Assembly (NCBI GenBank): GCA_002452745.1
Contig: DKFC01000050.1
Location: 1-17,626, forward strand
DNA from: Firmicutes bacterium UBA6806
GTDB lineage: Bacteria > Bacillota > Clostridia > Peptostreptococcales > Acidaminobacteraceae
Reading direction: 5' to 3'
DNA length: 17,626 nucleotides
A program made the position numbers and the translations under genes. The notes beneath the pieces are model-generated. The model made no database searches. It saw only the letters and a program-made list of their open reading frames with translations, and had not been told where the DNA came from. Within the stretch, counting starts at the first letter, position 1, and every line of letters starts with the position of its first letter. Positions 1 through 8,087 of this stretch are shown piece by piece.

Positions 1-1
1 C

Positions 2-31
2 TTGACTTTTTAATAGCTGGCTCCATATAAT
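2..31 (+). promoter_or_regulatory. Possible promoter at the left edge
   Basis: TTGACT at 2-7 and TATAAT at 26-31 are separated by 18 nt, which resembles a housekeeping promoter reading rightward. No open reading frame of useful size and no plus-strand ribosome site follows before the convergent cobalamin terminator at 125-166, so any transcript would be short and non-coding or antisense. The rest of positions 1-124 is AT-rich and holds nothing else I can name. In DNA this AT-rich the match may be chance. Confidence 0.25.
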
Positions 32-124
32 CTGATTTATAATTCCTATAATTATTATGCCCTTATAAACAACGCTTAAACAGGCAACTCTATGTATTTT
101 CTACTAATTATCAACTTTTATACA

Positions 125-166
125 TAAAAAATCCCTTTTCCGGTGGTTACCAGTAAAAGGGATTTC
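125..166 (-). terminator. Intrinsic terminator of the cobalamin operon
   Basis: An 11-bp perfect stem pairs 129-139 with 155-165 around a 15-nt loop that has its own inner TGGT/ACCA pairing. Read on the minus strand the stem is followed by a run of T (126-130 plus the last stem bases). It lies about 27 nt past the cbiA stop codon and ends the nine-gene operon. The plus-strand side has no comparable T run, so it should act mainly in one direction. Confidence 0.9.
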
Positions 167-192
167 ATACAAAGGCAATCGCCTATAGTCAT

Positions 193-1593
193 CTATTTTT
201 TGCGGCAAGTCCACAAATCAATTAAGAACTCGAGAAATTCTAGATTGCTATAAAAATGATTATGCGCATACGTTGCGAGAGCGTGTTTTCTAAAGTAGCC
301 ACATTGCCACTTTCGACTGCCTTTCTTCGTTAAAATGAGCTTATCAATAGGCTGATGTTCCACCACAATTGACTTGTGAAACTCATGTGCTCTATAGTCA
401 ATAGCATATGTCCTTTCAAGTTCAAGCTGTTCTGGTGATTCAAGGTGTACATCGACCAAGCCGAATCTTTGTAGCTTCGTGGTCATTAGGGTATTGACGT
501 CGTAAAACCCAACCATCTCATAAGGCCAGCTTTCAAGATCTTCAATCAAGTCTGTTAAGTACATTAAGCCTCCACATTCAGCATAACACGGCAAGCCATC
601 AGTGAGTCTCAGATAGAGTTGCTCTCTAAAGGCCTTGTTGGCACTTAACTGCCCTGCAAAAACCTCCGGATATCCACCTCCTAAGTAGATGGCATCTATT
701 TGCTCAGGCAGATAGGAATCCTTCATTGGGGAGAAAAACTTCAATTTAACACCCAATTCTCTTAAGGTTTCTAAGTTTTCATCGTAATAGAATGAAAATG
801 CCTGATCTCTCGCAACACCAAGAGTCAGCGATCCTCGCTTCGTCAACAATTGTTTGATTCCGATCAGTTCATCTTCAACATCTGTAGGAACTTCAATCAT
901 CTCATCTAAAAAAATAAAATCTTCAAGCAGAGCATCTACGTCAACGGTCTTTTCAATTTGCGATGATATCACGTCTACTTTTTGATTTAAATCTGAAATT
1001 TCCTCCGCTTGAAGTAGTCCCAGATGGCGGCTCTCAAATACAATATCGCTATTCTTTGGAAAATAACCATAGCATTTTATACCCGTCTCCGATTCAATTG
1101 CCTCTTTAAGCATTTTATAGTGATGCTCTGAATTCACTTGATTTAGGATAACTCCCTTAATTTTGCTTGGCTCTCTAAATTCCTTGAATCCCTTCACAAT
1201 TGCAGCTGCACTCAGTGACATGCTGCTGGCATTAAAGACGAGCATCACAGGCATATCTAAAAGTTCTGCCAAGTAGGCAGTGCTTCCCTCTAGGGATTTA
1301 ACGCTTCTGCCATCAAAATAGCCCATAACGCCTTCCACCACAGCCACATCAGCATCTGCCAACCTCTTCTTAAACAAATACTTAACGCGATCATCCGATA
1401 CCATCCAAAGCGGAAGGTTATAAGATGACGTCCCCAGTACTTTCCTGTGAAACATTGGATCAATATAATCCGGACCTGTCTTAAATGGCTGAATTTTTAG
1501 GCCTCTTTTTTGAAGCGCCTTCATCAGTCCAATAGATAATGTCGTCTTTCCAGAGCCGCTAGATGCTCCAGCAATGACCATGCCTTTTTTCAT
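193..1593 (-). CDS. cbiA: Cobyrinate a,c-diamide synthase (CbiA/CobB type)
   Basis: This 466-aa protein would be a cytoplasmic ATP- and glutamine-dependent amidase that converts cobyrinic acid to its a,c-diamide. The N-terminal half is a dethiobiotin-synthetase-like ATPase domain with a P-loop near residues 9-18 (ASSGSGKTT) and the FKTGPDYIDP segment typical of the family. The C-terminal half is a class I glutamine amidotransferase domain with the nucleophile Cys340 in AECGGLMYL and a late YAHNHF histidine region. Length is normal for the family. The ATG follows a GAGG-type ribosome site by about 9 nt. It is the last gene of the operon, 21 nt after cobS. Family knowledge: the same enzyme is CbiA in the anaerobic pathway and CobB-like in the aerobic one; sequence reading does not separate the two firmly, but the company of cbiB and a clostridial setting favour CbiA. 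Its position after the loop-assembly genes is unusual because it acts earlier. Confidence 0.93.
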   Translation of the reverse strand: MKKGMVIAGASSGSGKTTLSIGLMKALQKRGLKIQPFKTGPDYIDPMFHRKVLGTSSYNLPLWMVSDDRVKYLFKKRLADADVAVVEGVMGYFDGRSVKSLEGSTAYLAELLDMPVMLVFNASSMSLSAAAIVKGFKEFREPSKIKGVILNQVNSEHHYKMLKEAIESETGIKCYGYFPKNSDIVFESRHLGLLQAEEISDLNQKVDVISSQIEKTVDVDALLEDFIFLDEMIEVPTDVEDELIGIKQLLTKRGSLTLGVARDQAFSFYYDENLETLRELGVKLKFFSPMKDSYLPEQIDAIYLGGGYPEVFAGQLSANKAFREQLYLRLTDGLPCYAECGGLMYLTDLIEDLESWPYEMVGFYDVNTLMTTKLQRFGLVDVHLESPEQLELERTYAIDYRAHEFHKSIVVEHQPIDKLILTKKGSRKWQCGYFRKHALATYAHNHFYSNLEFLEFLIDLWTCRKK

Positions 1594-1614
1594 TATTAAT
1601 CGCCCTCACTCTAT

Positions 1615-2337
1615 TTAATATACTATTACTGAAATCAGCAAAAACGCCACTTGACACACTTCCACAACAAAGCCAATAGTGTCACCTGTCATTCCGCCAA
1701 TTTTACCTTCAATCCATTTCATCATCAAATAGGCCAAAACCAGAGTTAATCCTCCAGCAAGAACACCGCTTGAACCCGCAAGCAAATAGGAAATTGCCAA
1801 GCAAGCCACTGTAATGCCTCCCGAAGTCGCCATGTTATGCGATTCCACAAAAACAGTTCCCATCCCCGGTGTCTTTCTCGCATATCCTGTAAATCCCGCT
1901 GCAAAAGCACCAGAACTCTTCCCAACAAACGGCATTAAAAAGATAAATACAGGTGGCAGTTCCTTAACCGTCGTATAGAAAATCAAAAAATAGAGAATCA
2001 AACCAATAACCCCAAAACTGCCAATTCTCGAATCCTTCATAATTTCCAAAACACGTTCCCTGTCCCGATTGCTGAATAACCCGTCCATAGAATCTGCAAG
2101 CCCATCCAGATGGATGCCACCAGTTACAATCAAATACGCCAATATGACGAGAACACTGACGATTGAACTGTTTACATTTTTAAACAAAACATATGGCACC
2201 ATGCAAAGCAGGCCTATAACCATGCCTATATAGGGAAAATACTTGATGCTGGTTTCATAGAGTTCATCTGAATATTCCACCCTGTGTCCAACGGGAATCC
2301 TCGTAAAAAAAGAGAGAATCAGTAAAAATGCCCGCAT
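1615..2337 (-). CDS. cobS: Adenosylcobinamide-GDP ribazoletransferase CobS
   Basis: This 240-aa integral membrane enzyme joins adenosylcobinamide-GDP to alpha-ribazole or its 5'-phosphate, the last assembly step of cobalamin. The family signature is clear: an aspartate-rich GGIHLDGLADSMDGL segment, then the KDSRIGSFG stretch, and a late GGMTGDTIGF motif. Hydrophobic segments run through most of the chain, fitting 5-7 membrane helices. I chose the ATG at 2337, which sits 5 nt after GGAGG; a GTG two codons upstream at 2343 overlaps the ribosome site itself. It starts 9 nt after cobU ends, so CobU and CobS are made together. Its nucleotide substrate needs CobT, which is not in this window. Confidence 0.94.
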   Translation of the reverse strand: MRAFLLILSFFTRIPVGHRVEYSDELYETSIKYFPYIGMVIGLLCMVPYVLFKNVNSSIVSVLVILAYLIVTGGIHLDGLADSMDGLFSNRDRERVLEIMKDSRIGSFGVIGLILYFLIFYTTVKELPPVFIFLMPFVGKSSGAFAAGFTGYARKTPGMGTVFVESHNMATSGGITVACLAISYLLAGSSGVLAGGLTLVLAYLMMKWIEGKIGGMTGDTIGFVVEVCQVAFLLISVIVY

Positions 2338-2346
2338 ACTCACCTC

Positions 2347-2907
2347 CTATTTAATTTTAATCGGGATGCCTGAAACTGCGAAGTATACCTCATCTGCTTC
2401 ACTTGCGATCCTCTGGTTTACTCTGCCTGCAATATCTCTAAAAAAGTTGCCCATTTTGTAAAAGGGAACTAATCCCATACCAACTTCATTTGAAACAATC
2501 ACCAAATTGAGATCATACGTTCTCACAGCTTTGAGCAATTTATCCACTTCCTCTTGAATACCACGTTCAAGTTCATTGACAAACTGCATATCCACCGTTT
2601 CGAAATCCACATTTGGTGCCATCATAAGATTGGTCACCATCACTGTGACACAATCAAAAATAATACCGTCACAATTCTTAAAGACTTCCTCTTTCAGTTT
2701 TAAATCGAATGCCTCATAGGCTTCAACAGTATTCCAGCTACTTGGACGACTCTCCTTGTGCTTTTTTATTCGATCCTTCATGCCATCATCAAACGGAACA
2801 GCTGTTGCAATATATACGATATTATCTCCAAATGTCTGTACCTTTTCTTCTGCAAATCGACTTTTGCCACTTCTTGCGCCACCCGTAACATAGATTATTT
2901 GACTCAA
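2347..2907 (-). CDS. cobU: Adenosylcobinamide kinase / cobinamide-phosphate guanylyltransferase CobU
   Basis: This 186-aa bifunctional cytoplasmic enzyme phosphorylates adenosylcobinamide and then guanylylates the phosphate to give adenosylcobinamide-GDP for CobS. Visible features are the N-terminal P-loop TGGARSGKS (residues 8-16), the DRIKKHKESRP segment whose His50 matches the guanylylated histidine of the family, and the C-terminal NEVGMGLVP...GRVNQRIA block with a final VSGIP. Length is normal. I start it at the TTG at 2907, about 10 nt after GGAGG; a TTG at 2940 would begin inside btuD and put the ribosome site inside the coding region. It follows btuD by 19 nt. A kinase step here lets the cell use imported cobinamide as well as newly made precursor. 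Confidence 0.93.
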   Translation of the reverse strand: MSQIIYVTGGARSGKSRFAEEKVQTFGDNIVYIATAVPFDDGMKDRIKKHKESRPSSWNTVEAYEAFDLKLKEEVFKNCDGIIFDCVTVMVTNLMMAPNVDFETVDMQFVNELERGIQEEVDKLLKAVRTYDLNLVIVSNEVGMGLVPFYKMGNFFRDIAGRVNQRIASEADEVYFAVSGIPIKIK

Positions 2908-2926
2908 TTTTACCTTACCTCCAACT

Positions 2927-3703
2927 CTACAGCAGTACAATCATGGGGTTATCAAACTGACTGAGTTTCACAACTTCCACTTCTACTTCATATACTCGTT
3001 TTATATTATCTTTCGTCATCACTTCTGATGGTGCACCCATTTCAACAATTTCGCCGTGATTCATCAAAACAATAAAATCAGAAAACCGATTGGCTAAATT
3101 GATATCGTGAAGCGTCGTCAAAATTGTCAAATTCTCAGTTTTGTTAAGACTGCGGCATAGCTTTAGAATTTCAAGCTGGTACTTAATATCCAAATGGGAA
3201 ATGGGCTCATCCAACAACAGAATCTGTGGCTCCTGGGTCAATGCCCTTGCAATCATAACCCGTTGCCGTTCTCCCCCACTGATGGATTTTATGCTCTTAC
3301 TCCTCAAATGATAAGTTGCCGTCTGCTGCATTGACGCCTTGGCAATGTCCATGTCCGAAGTTCTTTCCGATTGAAATCTCCCTATATATGGAAACCTTCC
3401 CATGAGAACAACATCTTCCACATTAAAATCAAAATCTGTACTGACACTTTGATGAACAACCGCCATTTTCTTTGCCAGTTCACGGCTTTTATAACCTTCT
3501 ACTGGCTGCTCACCCACGACAATCACGCCCTCATATGGTTCTAGAAGATTGCATATATTCTTCAGCAAAGTGGTTTTTCCAGAACCATTTGGCCCTAAAA
3601 TACTCACAAAGCTCCCCTTTGGAACTTCTAAATTTATATATTTCAATACATCTTCTGTCTCGTATTTAAAATTCAAATCCCGAATCTCAATTGCAGATGT
3701 CAT
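2927..3703 (-). CDS. btuD: Corrinoid (B12-type) ABC transporter ATP-binding protein
   Basis: This 258-aa cytoplasmic ATPase would power the neighbouring permease. All ABC motifs are present in order: Walker A GPNGSGKTT (residues 37-45), the Q-loop region around VVHQSV, the signature SISGGERQRV near residue 140, Walker B ILLLDEP near 160, and the H-loop in TTLHDIN. It belongs to the FecE/BtuD group that serves siderophore, heme and cobalamin importers; sequence alone does not name the substrate, but its place inside a B12-riboswitch operon between cobalamin genes makes corrinoid by far the best choice. The ATG follows AGGAGG, which overlaps the btuC stop region; the gap to btuC is 8 nt. Confidence 0.9.
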   Translation of the reverse strand: MTSAIEIRDLNFKYETEDVLKYINLEVPKGSFVSILGPNGSGKTTLLKNICNLLEPYEGVIVVGEQPVEGYKSRELAKKMAVVHQSVSTDFDFNVEDVVLMGRFPYIGRFQSERTSDMDIAKASMQQTATYHLRSKSIKSISGGERQRVMIARALTQEPQILLLDEPISHLDIKYQLEILKLCRSLNKTENLTILTTLHDINLANRFSDFIVLMNHGEIVEMGAPSEVMTKDNIKRVYEVEVEVVKLSQFDNPMIVLL

Positions 3704-3711
3704 TTGGCCTC

Positions 3712-4755
3712 CTAAATTAGAGATTTCTTATTCTTGTTCAGCAGATATAAGAAGAATGGGCCTCCAAATACAGCGGTTACAATCCCTACAGGAATCTCCA
3801 TATTTGGCACCAAACTTCTTGCTATTGTGTCACAGGCAATCAGAAAAAAAGCCCCTCCAAAAAAAGACGCAGGTAGCAAAACTCTATGATCCGAGCCCAA
3901 GAGCAATCTGAGCAAATGTGGAATAATAAGTCCAACAAAACCAATGATTCCACTCACTGACACAGAAAAAGCAATTAGAAAAGAGGCGTACATCAAAACC
4001 AACTTCTTAGTCATTTCCACGTTGACCCCCATGTTTTGCGCATCTTCTTCCCCCATGACGATTGCATTTAAATCCCTCGCTTTTATCATCAGCAATACAA
4101 ATCCAATCAATGACGGCAGCAGAATCATATGCACTTGATCCCACGATGCTGCATTGAAGCTTCCCATGGTCCAAGTGACAATTTTAGCGATATCCTCCTG
4201 ATTGAGAATCATCACAAGTGAAATAATGGACGTCAATAGCGAATTCATGACAATCCCTGCCAGCAAAATACTAGTCGTTGAAATTTTAGTGCCAACCCTT
4301 GCCAGTGAATAGACAATTAAGACTGTGCTCAACGCGCCAAAAAAAGCCAGGGTAGAGATTGTTCCCAACCCCAGTAAGTTGGTGGATATCCCCATGACAA
4401 TCCCCATAGTTGCGCCAAAAGCCGCCCCTGATGAAACACCCATGACAAATGGGTCTGCCATTGGATTTTTAAAAATTGCTTGAAAAGAAGCACCTACAAT
4501 GGACAGAACGCCCCCCACTACAAAAGACATCAAAATTCTTGGCAATCTAATATTTTCTATAATGAACAGGTGAGAGCCCTTAATACCTGAAATTTCAGAA
4601 GTATCCCTAAAACCATGAACAAAAACGCGAAAAACATCACCGATAGGGATCTTTACAGATCCCTGAGTGATGGCAAACAAGCCTGTGACAATCGTTAAAA
4701 AGAAGAGCACAAGCACTACTATTCTATTTTTTCGCCGCCTGTTTGAATAACCCAT
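3712..4755 (-). CDS. btuC: Corrinoid (B12-type) ABC transporter permease
   Basis: This 347-aa polytopic membrane protein of the FecCD/BtuC family would form, as a dimer, the corrinoid channel. The N-terminus is basic (SNRRRKNR) and leads into the first helix. Family landmarks are the RLPR segment before the second helix, the GASFQAIFKNPMADPFVMGVSSGAAFGA block, and SGIIGFVGLIIPHLLRLLLGSDHR, which includes the coupling region that contacts the ATPase. The hydrophobic pattern fits the 8-10 helices usual for the family. The ATG at 4755 lies 20 nt after the btuF stop and has a weak ribosome site (AGG/TTGG only, at long spacing), unlike every other gene here; there is no better upstream start in frame. 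Translation may depend partly on coupling from btuF. Confidence 0.9.
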   Translation of the reverse strand: MGYSNRRRKNRIVVLVLFFLTIVTGLFAITQGSVKIPIGDVFRVFVHGFRDTSEISGIKGSHLFIIENIRLPRILMSFVVGGVLSIVGASFQAIFKNPMADPFVMGVSSGAAFGATMGIVMGISTNLLGLGTISTLAFFGALSTVLIVYSLARVGTKISTTSILLAGIVMNSLLTSIISLVMILNQEDIAKIVTWTMGSFNAASWDQVHMILLPSLIGFVLLMIKARDLNAIVMGEEDAQNMGVNVEMTKKLVLMYASFLIAFSVSVSGIIGFVGLIIPHLLRLLLGSDHRVLLPASFFGGAFFLIACDTIARSLVPNMEIPVGIVTAVFGGPFFLYLLNKNKKSLI

Positions 4756-4775
4756 TGATATATGACCAACCTATT

Positions 4776-6008
4776 CTAATAATTGAGGGAATGTTCATAT
4801 GTCGGATAGAGTTCATGGATTATTATTTTTAATCCAATATCAATCACCCTTGGTCCGGGTCTGGAAAAGACATTGCTGTCAATCTCAACAAAGTGCTGAT
4901 TTTTTAAAGCACTCAGACTCTTATAATTCTTGTTTGATATCATTGTATCATAACTATAGCTCTCACCCAATATATAGCTGGGATCATGCTCAATTAATTT
5001 TTCGAGACTATAGGACCACCCTTCGACATCTTCTGCAACATTTACGCCACCTGCCATCTTTAAAACTTCATCTATAAAAGTTCCCGAACCTGCTGTGAAT
5101 TCCTTTTTACCAGTTCCCACAACATAGTAAACCGTTTTTCTTTCAGAAACTGGGATGCTTGCCACTAAATCATGCACGCGTTCCTCTTTTAATTTAAGAG
5201 ATGAAATCAGTGCACGCGCTTCATAATTATGATCCACTAGCAGTCCCAACTTGGAGATAAATGTATAAATTTCATTGACTTTTTCAGGTGATTTTTGAGT
5301 TAAGATCTCGATTTTAGCACTTTTGAGGGTCTTTAAGACATCTTCATTCATATGAGTCGCTGCAATCACCACATCTGGCTCTAAATCCAAAATTCCCTCC
5401 AAATCGGGTTCATAAAGAGAGCCGACACTATGAACAGATGCCGCAGCTTTTGGATAATCACAATAAATTGTTCTGCCAATTATCACATCACCTGCGCCAA
5501 TGGCAAATAAAATTTCGGTAACAGAAGGGGCTAAAGAAACGACTCTTTCAGCAGGTTGACTAAATTTATAGCGATTATCTCCATCACTGATTATAATTGG
5601 AAATCGCTCTTCCCCCAGAGGATAGAGCGTTATTTGACTTGTTTTACTCGACCAGCCCACTTTGTAATTAATCGTTTCAAAGAAGAATTTCAAAGGAACA
5701 TAGGATACGCCGTTCTTAGCATAGCTTTTAGCATCTAAAGTCAATGATGCCTGATTGACATTTACCTTGTTGGTATCTCTGTAAAAAGTAAATTGAACCG
5801 CTGCGTTTGACACTTCAATCTGCTGGCCTTTGACAGTTGTCTTAAATCCAAATTGCATCAGAGAATCAGTTGAAATAAACGCACGTCCATCTTTAATTTC
5901 AAGGGTTAAATCCTGAGATTTCCCCCCTACATCAACTGAAGATGCAAATGCCAATTGATTTATCATTAAAATGCTTAAAACCAACAACAGAGATAAAATT
6001 CTTTTCAC
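4776..6008 (-). CDS. btuF: Corrinoid-binding protein BtuF fused to an N-terminal stalk-type domain
   Basis: This 410-aa secreted protein has two parts. Residues 1-22 form a signal peptide (KR, a hydrophobic core, AFA-SS cleavage). About residues 25-135 resemble the copper-amine-oxidase N-terminal-like (stalk) domain common in clostridial surface proteins, ending in YVPLKFFFETINYKVGWSSKTSQITLYP. From about residue 150 there is a periplasmic-binding-protein fold of the BtuF/FecB group (VVSLAPSVTEILFAIGAG, GSLYEPDLEGILDLEPDVVIAA). It should capture corrinoids outside the cell and deliver them to BtuC/BtuD. I start it at the GTG at 6008, 8 nt after GGAGG and 1 nt after the cobD stop; a TTG at 6023 would place the ribosome site inside the gene. 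There is no lipobox cysteine at the signal end, although Gram-positive binding proteins are normally lipoproteins, so anchoring is unclear. The protein is longer than an ordinary BtuF because of the extra domain. Confidence 0.87.
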   Translation of the reverse strand: MKRILSLLLVLSILMINQLAFASSVDVGGKSQDLTLEIKDGRAFISTDSLMQFGFKTTVKGQQIEVSNAAVQFTFYRDTNKVNVNQASLTLDAKSYAKNGVSYVPLKFFFETINYKVGWSSKTSQITLYPLGEERFPIIISDGDNRYKFSQPAERVVSLAPSVTEILFAIGAGDVIIGRTIYCDYPKAAASVHSVGSLYEPDLEGILDLEPDVVIAATHMNEDVLKTLKSAKIEILTQKSPEKVNEIYTFISKLGLLVDHNYEARALISSLKLKEERVHDLVASIPVSERKTVYYVVGTGKKEFTAGSGTFIDEVLKMAGGVNVAEDVEGWSYSLEKLIEHDPSYILGESYSYDTMISNKNYKSLSALKNQHFVEIDSNVFSRPGPRVIDIGLKIIIHELYPTYEHSLNY

Positions 6009-6009
6009 T

Positions 6010-7098
6010 TTACATACCTCCAATCACTTCTCCAATAACAGTCGCTAATGCAACATTTTCAGCATTGGATCTAAGTGCAATTCTGAAGTAGTCTTTGCCA
6101 AGCCCTTCAAAATCTTCACAGCGTCTCAGATAGTATCCTCTATCAATTAGTGCTTTGAAAGTAACATCTCCAAAACCATCTTTGACCTTGATGAGAACAA
6201 AGTTTGCGTAGCCTTCAAAGACAGTCAATTCTTGAACTTTTTTCAACGTGTCCATCATACAGTTGCATTCATCATTACTCCACTTTTGAAGCATCTCCAA
6301 ATGCGCCTGCTGTTTTAAAAAAAACGGAATTGATTTGAGTGCAAATGCATTTAAAGACCACGGTTCTTTGTACTTGCTCATCTTTAAAATCGTATCTCGA
6401 TTGCCAATGCCATACCCGATTCTGAGTCCAGGAACTTCAAAGTTCTTTGTCATAGATCGGAGCAAGAACACATGATTGCTCTCGCTTGGTTTGATTTCTA
6501 TTCGCTCCTTGATCTCAGACTTTAAAAAATCTGAAAAGGACTCATCTATAAATACTTTCAAATGTTCAATTCCAGATTTTTCGATTACAGATTCAATCCA
6601 AGCAGCTTCGTAATAATGTCCAGTAGGGTTATTGGGATTGCACAAAACCAACAAATCCGCACTTTCACCCCTAAGTTTCTCGGCCACAGCCTCTGCAAAG
6701 GCTTCTTCATTTAAATTGATAGAGGAAATATTTCCATCTTGTTTTATCTGATCCAGATATGAAAATGAAACCACGTCAATTTCGTTTAATTCAAGAGCAC
6801 GTCGATATTCTGTAAAAGTAGGTTCTAAAATCACAGCCTTTTTAATCCCAGTGCTTCTAGCATACAAATAGATTAGCTCAGTGGCGCCATTCCCAAGTAT
6901 AATTTGAGAATCATCTACACCTATACTGGCTGAAATTGCTTGTTTAGCAGTTATTCCATCTATTTCGGGATATCTGACCAAGCCTTCAATTTCATCTATC
7001 AACAATTCTTTCAGCCCATTTGGATAAGGTAATGTTGGAATGTTTACACTGAAGTCCTTCAATTTTTCCTTTCCAAAATATCCTCCATGAAAATTCAT
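6010..7098 (-). CDS. cobD: Threonine-phosphate decarboxylase-type PLP enzyme (CobD)
   Basis: This 362-aa fold-type I PLP enzyme resembles histidinol-phosphate aminotransferase. In a cobalamin operon it is best read as L-threonine-O-3-phosphate decarboxylase, which makes (R)-1-amino-2-propanol O-phosphate, the arm joined to cobyric acid by CbiB. Visible features are an N-terminal HGGY segment typical of this subgroup, CNPNNPTG, FIDESFSDF with the PLP-ring aspartate, SMTKNFEVPGLRIGYG with the Schiff-base lysine at residue 218, and a late FRIALR arginine that binds the substrate acid group. Length is normal. The ATG follows AAGGAG by about 6 nt and lies 20 nt after cbiB. A kinase making threonine phosphate (PduX type) is not in the window. 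A HisC role is much less likely given the context. Confidence 0.87.
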   Translation of the reverse strand: MNFHGGYFGKEKLKDFSVNIPTLPYPNGLKELLIDEIEGLVRYPEIDGITAKQAISASIGVDDSQIILGNGATELIYLYARSTGIKKAVILEPTFTEYRRALELNEIDVVSFSYLDQIKQDGNISSINLNEEAFAEAVAEKLRGESADLLVLCNPNNPTGHYYEAAWIESVIEKSGIEHLKVFIDESFSDFLKSEIKERIEIKPSESNHVFLLRSMTKNFEVPGLRIGYGIGNRDTILKMSKYKEPWSLNAFALKSIPFFLKQQAHLEMLQKWSNDECNCMMDTLKKVQELTVFEGYANFVLIKVKDGFGDVTFKALIDRGYYLRRCEDFEGLGKDYFRIALRSNAENVALATVIGEVIGGM

Positions 7099-7118
7099 CT
7101 TCTCTCCTTGTTTAAACT

Positions 7119-8087
7119 CTATATCACTCTATAAATAGCAAATAGAACAGCAAAAAGAATCACTTCTGACAAATACATGATTCTTATACTGCTATCAATA
7201 TCCTTTACTTCAAATGCTCTAATGGCATCACCAATTGTTGGCTTATAGACGGATTGACCAAAATAGATATTGGTCCCCCCCAGCTGAATGCCCAAGAGAC
7301 CAGCCGTTGCCGCTTCAGGATATCCGCAATTTGGACTCTTATGGTTTCCATGATCGCGGATGACCATTTTAATGCCCGACATAAAATCCAGTCTCAGGAA
7401 GCCTCCTGCAATAACCATGATTATTGCTCCAACTCTTGCTGGAATCCAGTTTAAAACATCATCGGTCTTTGCAGACACGCATCCGATCTCACGATATGGC
7501 GCTTGCATATAGCCCACCATGGAATCCAGCGTATTGACGCTTTTATAAATCATTGCGGTCACTACCGCCACCGAAAATCCATTTGTTTGCAGTTTGAAAT
7601 CCACAATAGCACCCAATATCATATAAAACAGAGGTGCTAAAATACCATCCACCGTATTCTCAGATACCGTCTCAATGATGCCTCTTAAAACCTGCTCAAC
7701 TGTCAAGTTATCCGTGTCACGTCCGACCAGATATCCAAGTTCCTTTCTGGAATCCTCTAATTTGTCTTCGACAATCAGTCGCTTAACTTTCTTGGCCTCA
7801 TCCCCCAAACATTTGCAAGCAAGGCAAGTATATAATAAATATATGTTGATTAGTCTAAAAAAATAAGGATGGATAATAGCAGCAGCAATTGCATAAATCC
7901 CTAGGACAGTTAAAACCGTCAAGATCATTAAGAATGCACCGCCAACATAGAGGTTTTTGAAAAATCGACGAATCCATTTTTCATAAGTTGAAATTATCCA
8001 TCCTATAAACCTAATTGGATGCGGCCAACTAGGAGGATCACCTATTAACCAGTCAAGAATGACTGCTGTGCCAATATTAATTAACAA
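7119..8087 (-). CDS. cbiB: Adenosylcobinamide-phosphate synthase CbiB
   Basis: This 322-aa membrane protein joins aminopropanol phosphate to adenosylcobyric acid. The N-terminal DWLIGDPPSWPHPIRFIG motif and the RDHGNHKSPNCGYPEAATAG block are diagnostic for CbiB. Between them are the GRDTDNLTVEQVLRGIIETVSEN stretch and several hydrophobic segments. Length is normal. The start is a TTG at 8087 with GAGG 8 nt upstream; it overlaps the end of cobQ by 7 nt, which suggests translational coupling. Its amine substrate should come from the next gene, cobD, and its product goes to CobU, so the order cobQ-cbiB-cobD follows the chemistry closely. Confidence 0.94.
   Translation of the reverse strand: MLINIGTAVILDWLIGDPPSWPHPIRFIGWIISTYEKWIRRFFKNLYVGGAFLMILTVLTVLGIYAIAAAIIHPYFFRLINIYLLYTCLACKCLGDEAKKVKRLIVEDKLEDSRKELGYLVGRDTDNLTVEQVLRGIIETVSENTVDGILAPLFYMILGAIVDFKLQTNGFSVAVVTAMIYKSVNTLDSMVGYMQAPYREIGCVSAKTDDVLNWIPARVGAIIMVIAGGFLRLDFMSGIKMVIRDHGNHKSPNCGYPEAATAGLLGIQLGGTNIYFGQSVYKPTIGDAIRAFEVKDIDSSIRIMYLSEVILFAVLFAIYRVI

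Noticed and set aside
2908..2940. Longer CobU starting at the TTG at 2940
   Set aside because: It overlaps the end of btuD and would place the GGAGG ribosome site inside the coding region; the TTG at 2907 gives the normal CobU N-terminus.
3549..3911. A 120-codon plus-strand frame opposite btuD and btuC
   Set aside because: It lies opposite two clear family genes and has no ribosome site or recognisable domain, so it is a shadow frame.
6009..6023. Longer BtuF starting at the TTG at 6023
   Set aside because: The first codons are the ribosome site itself; the GTG at 6008 gives a normal signal peptide.
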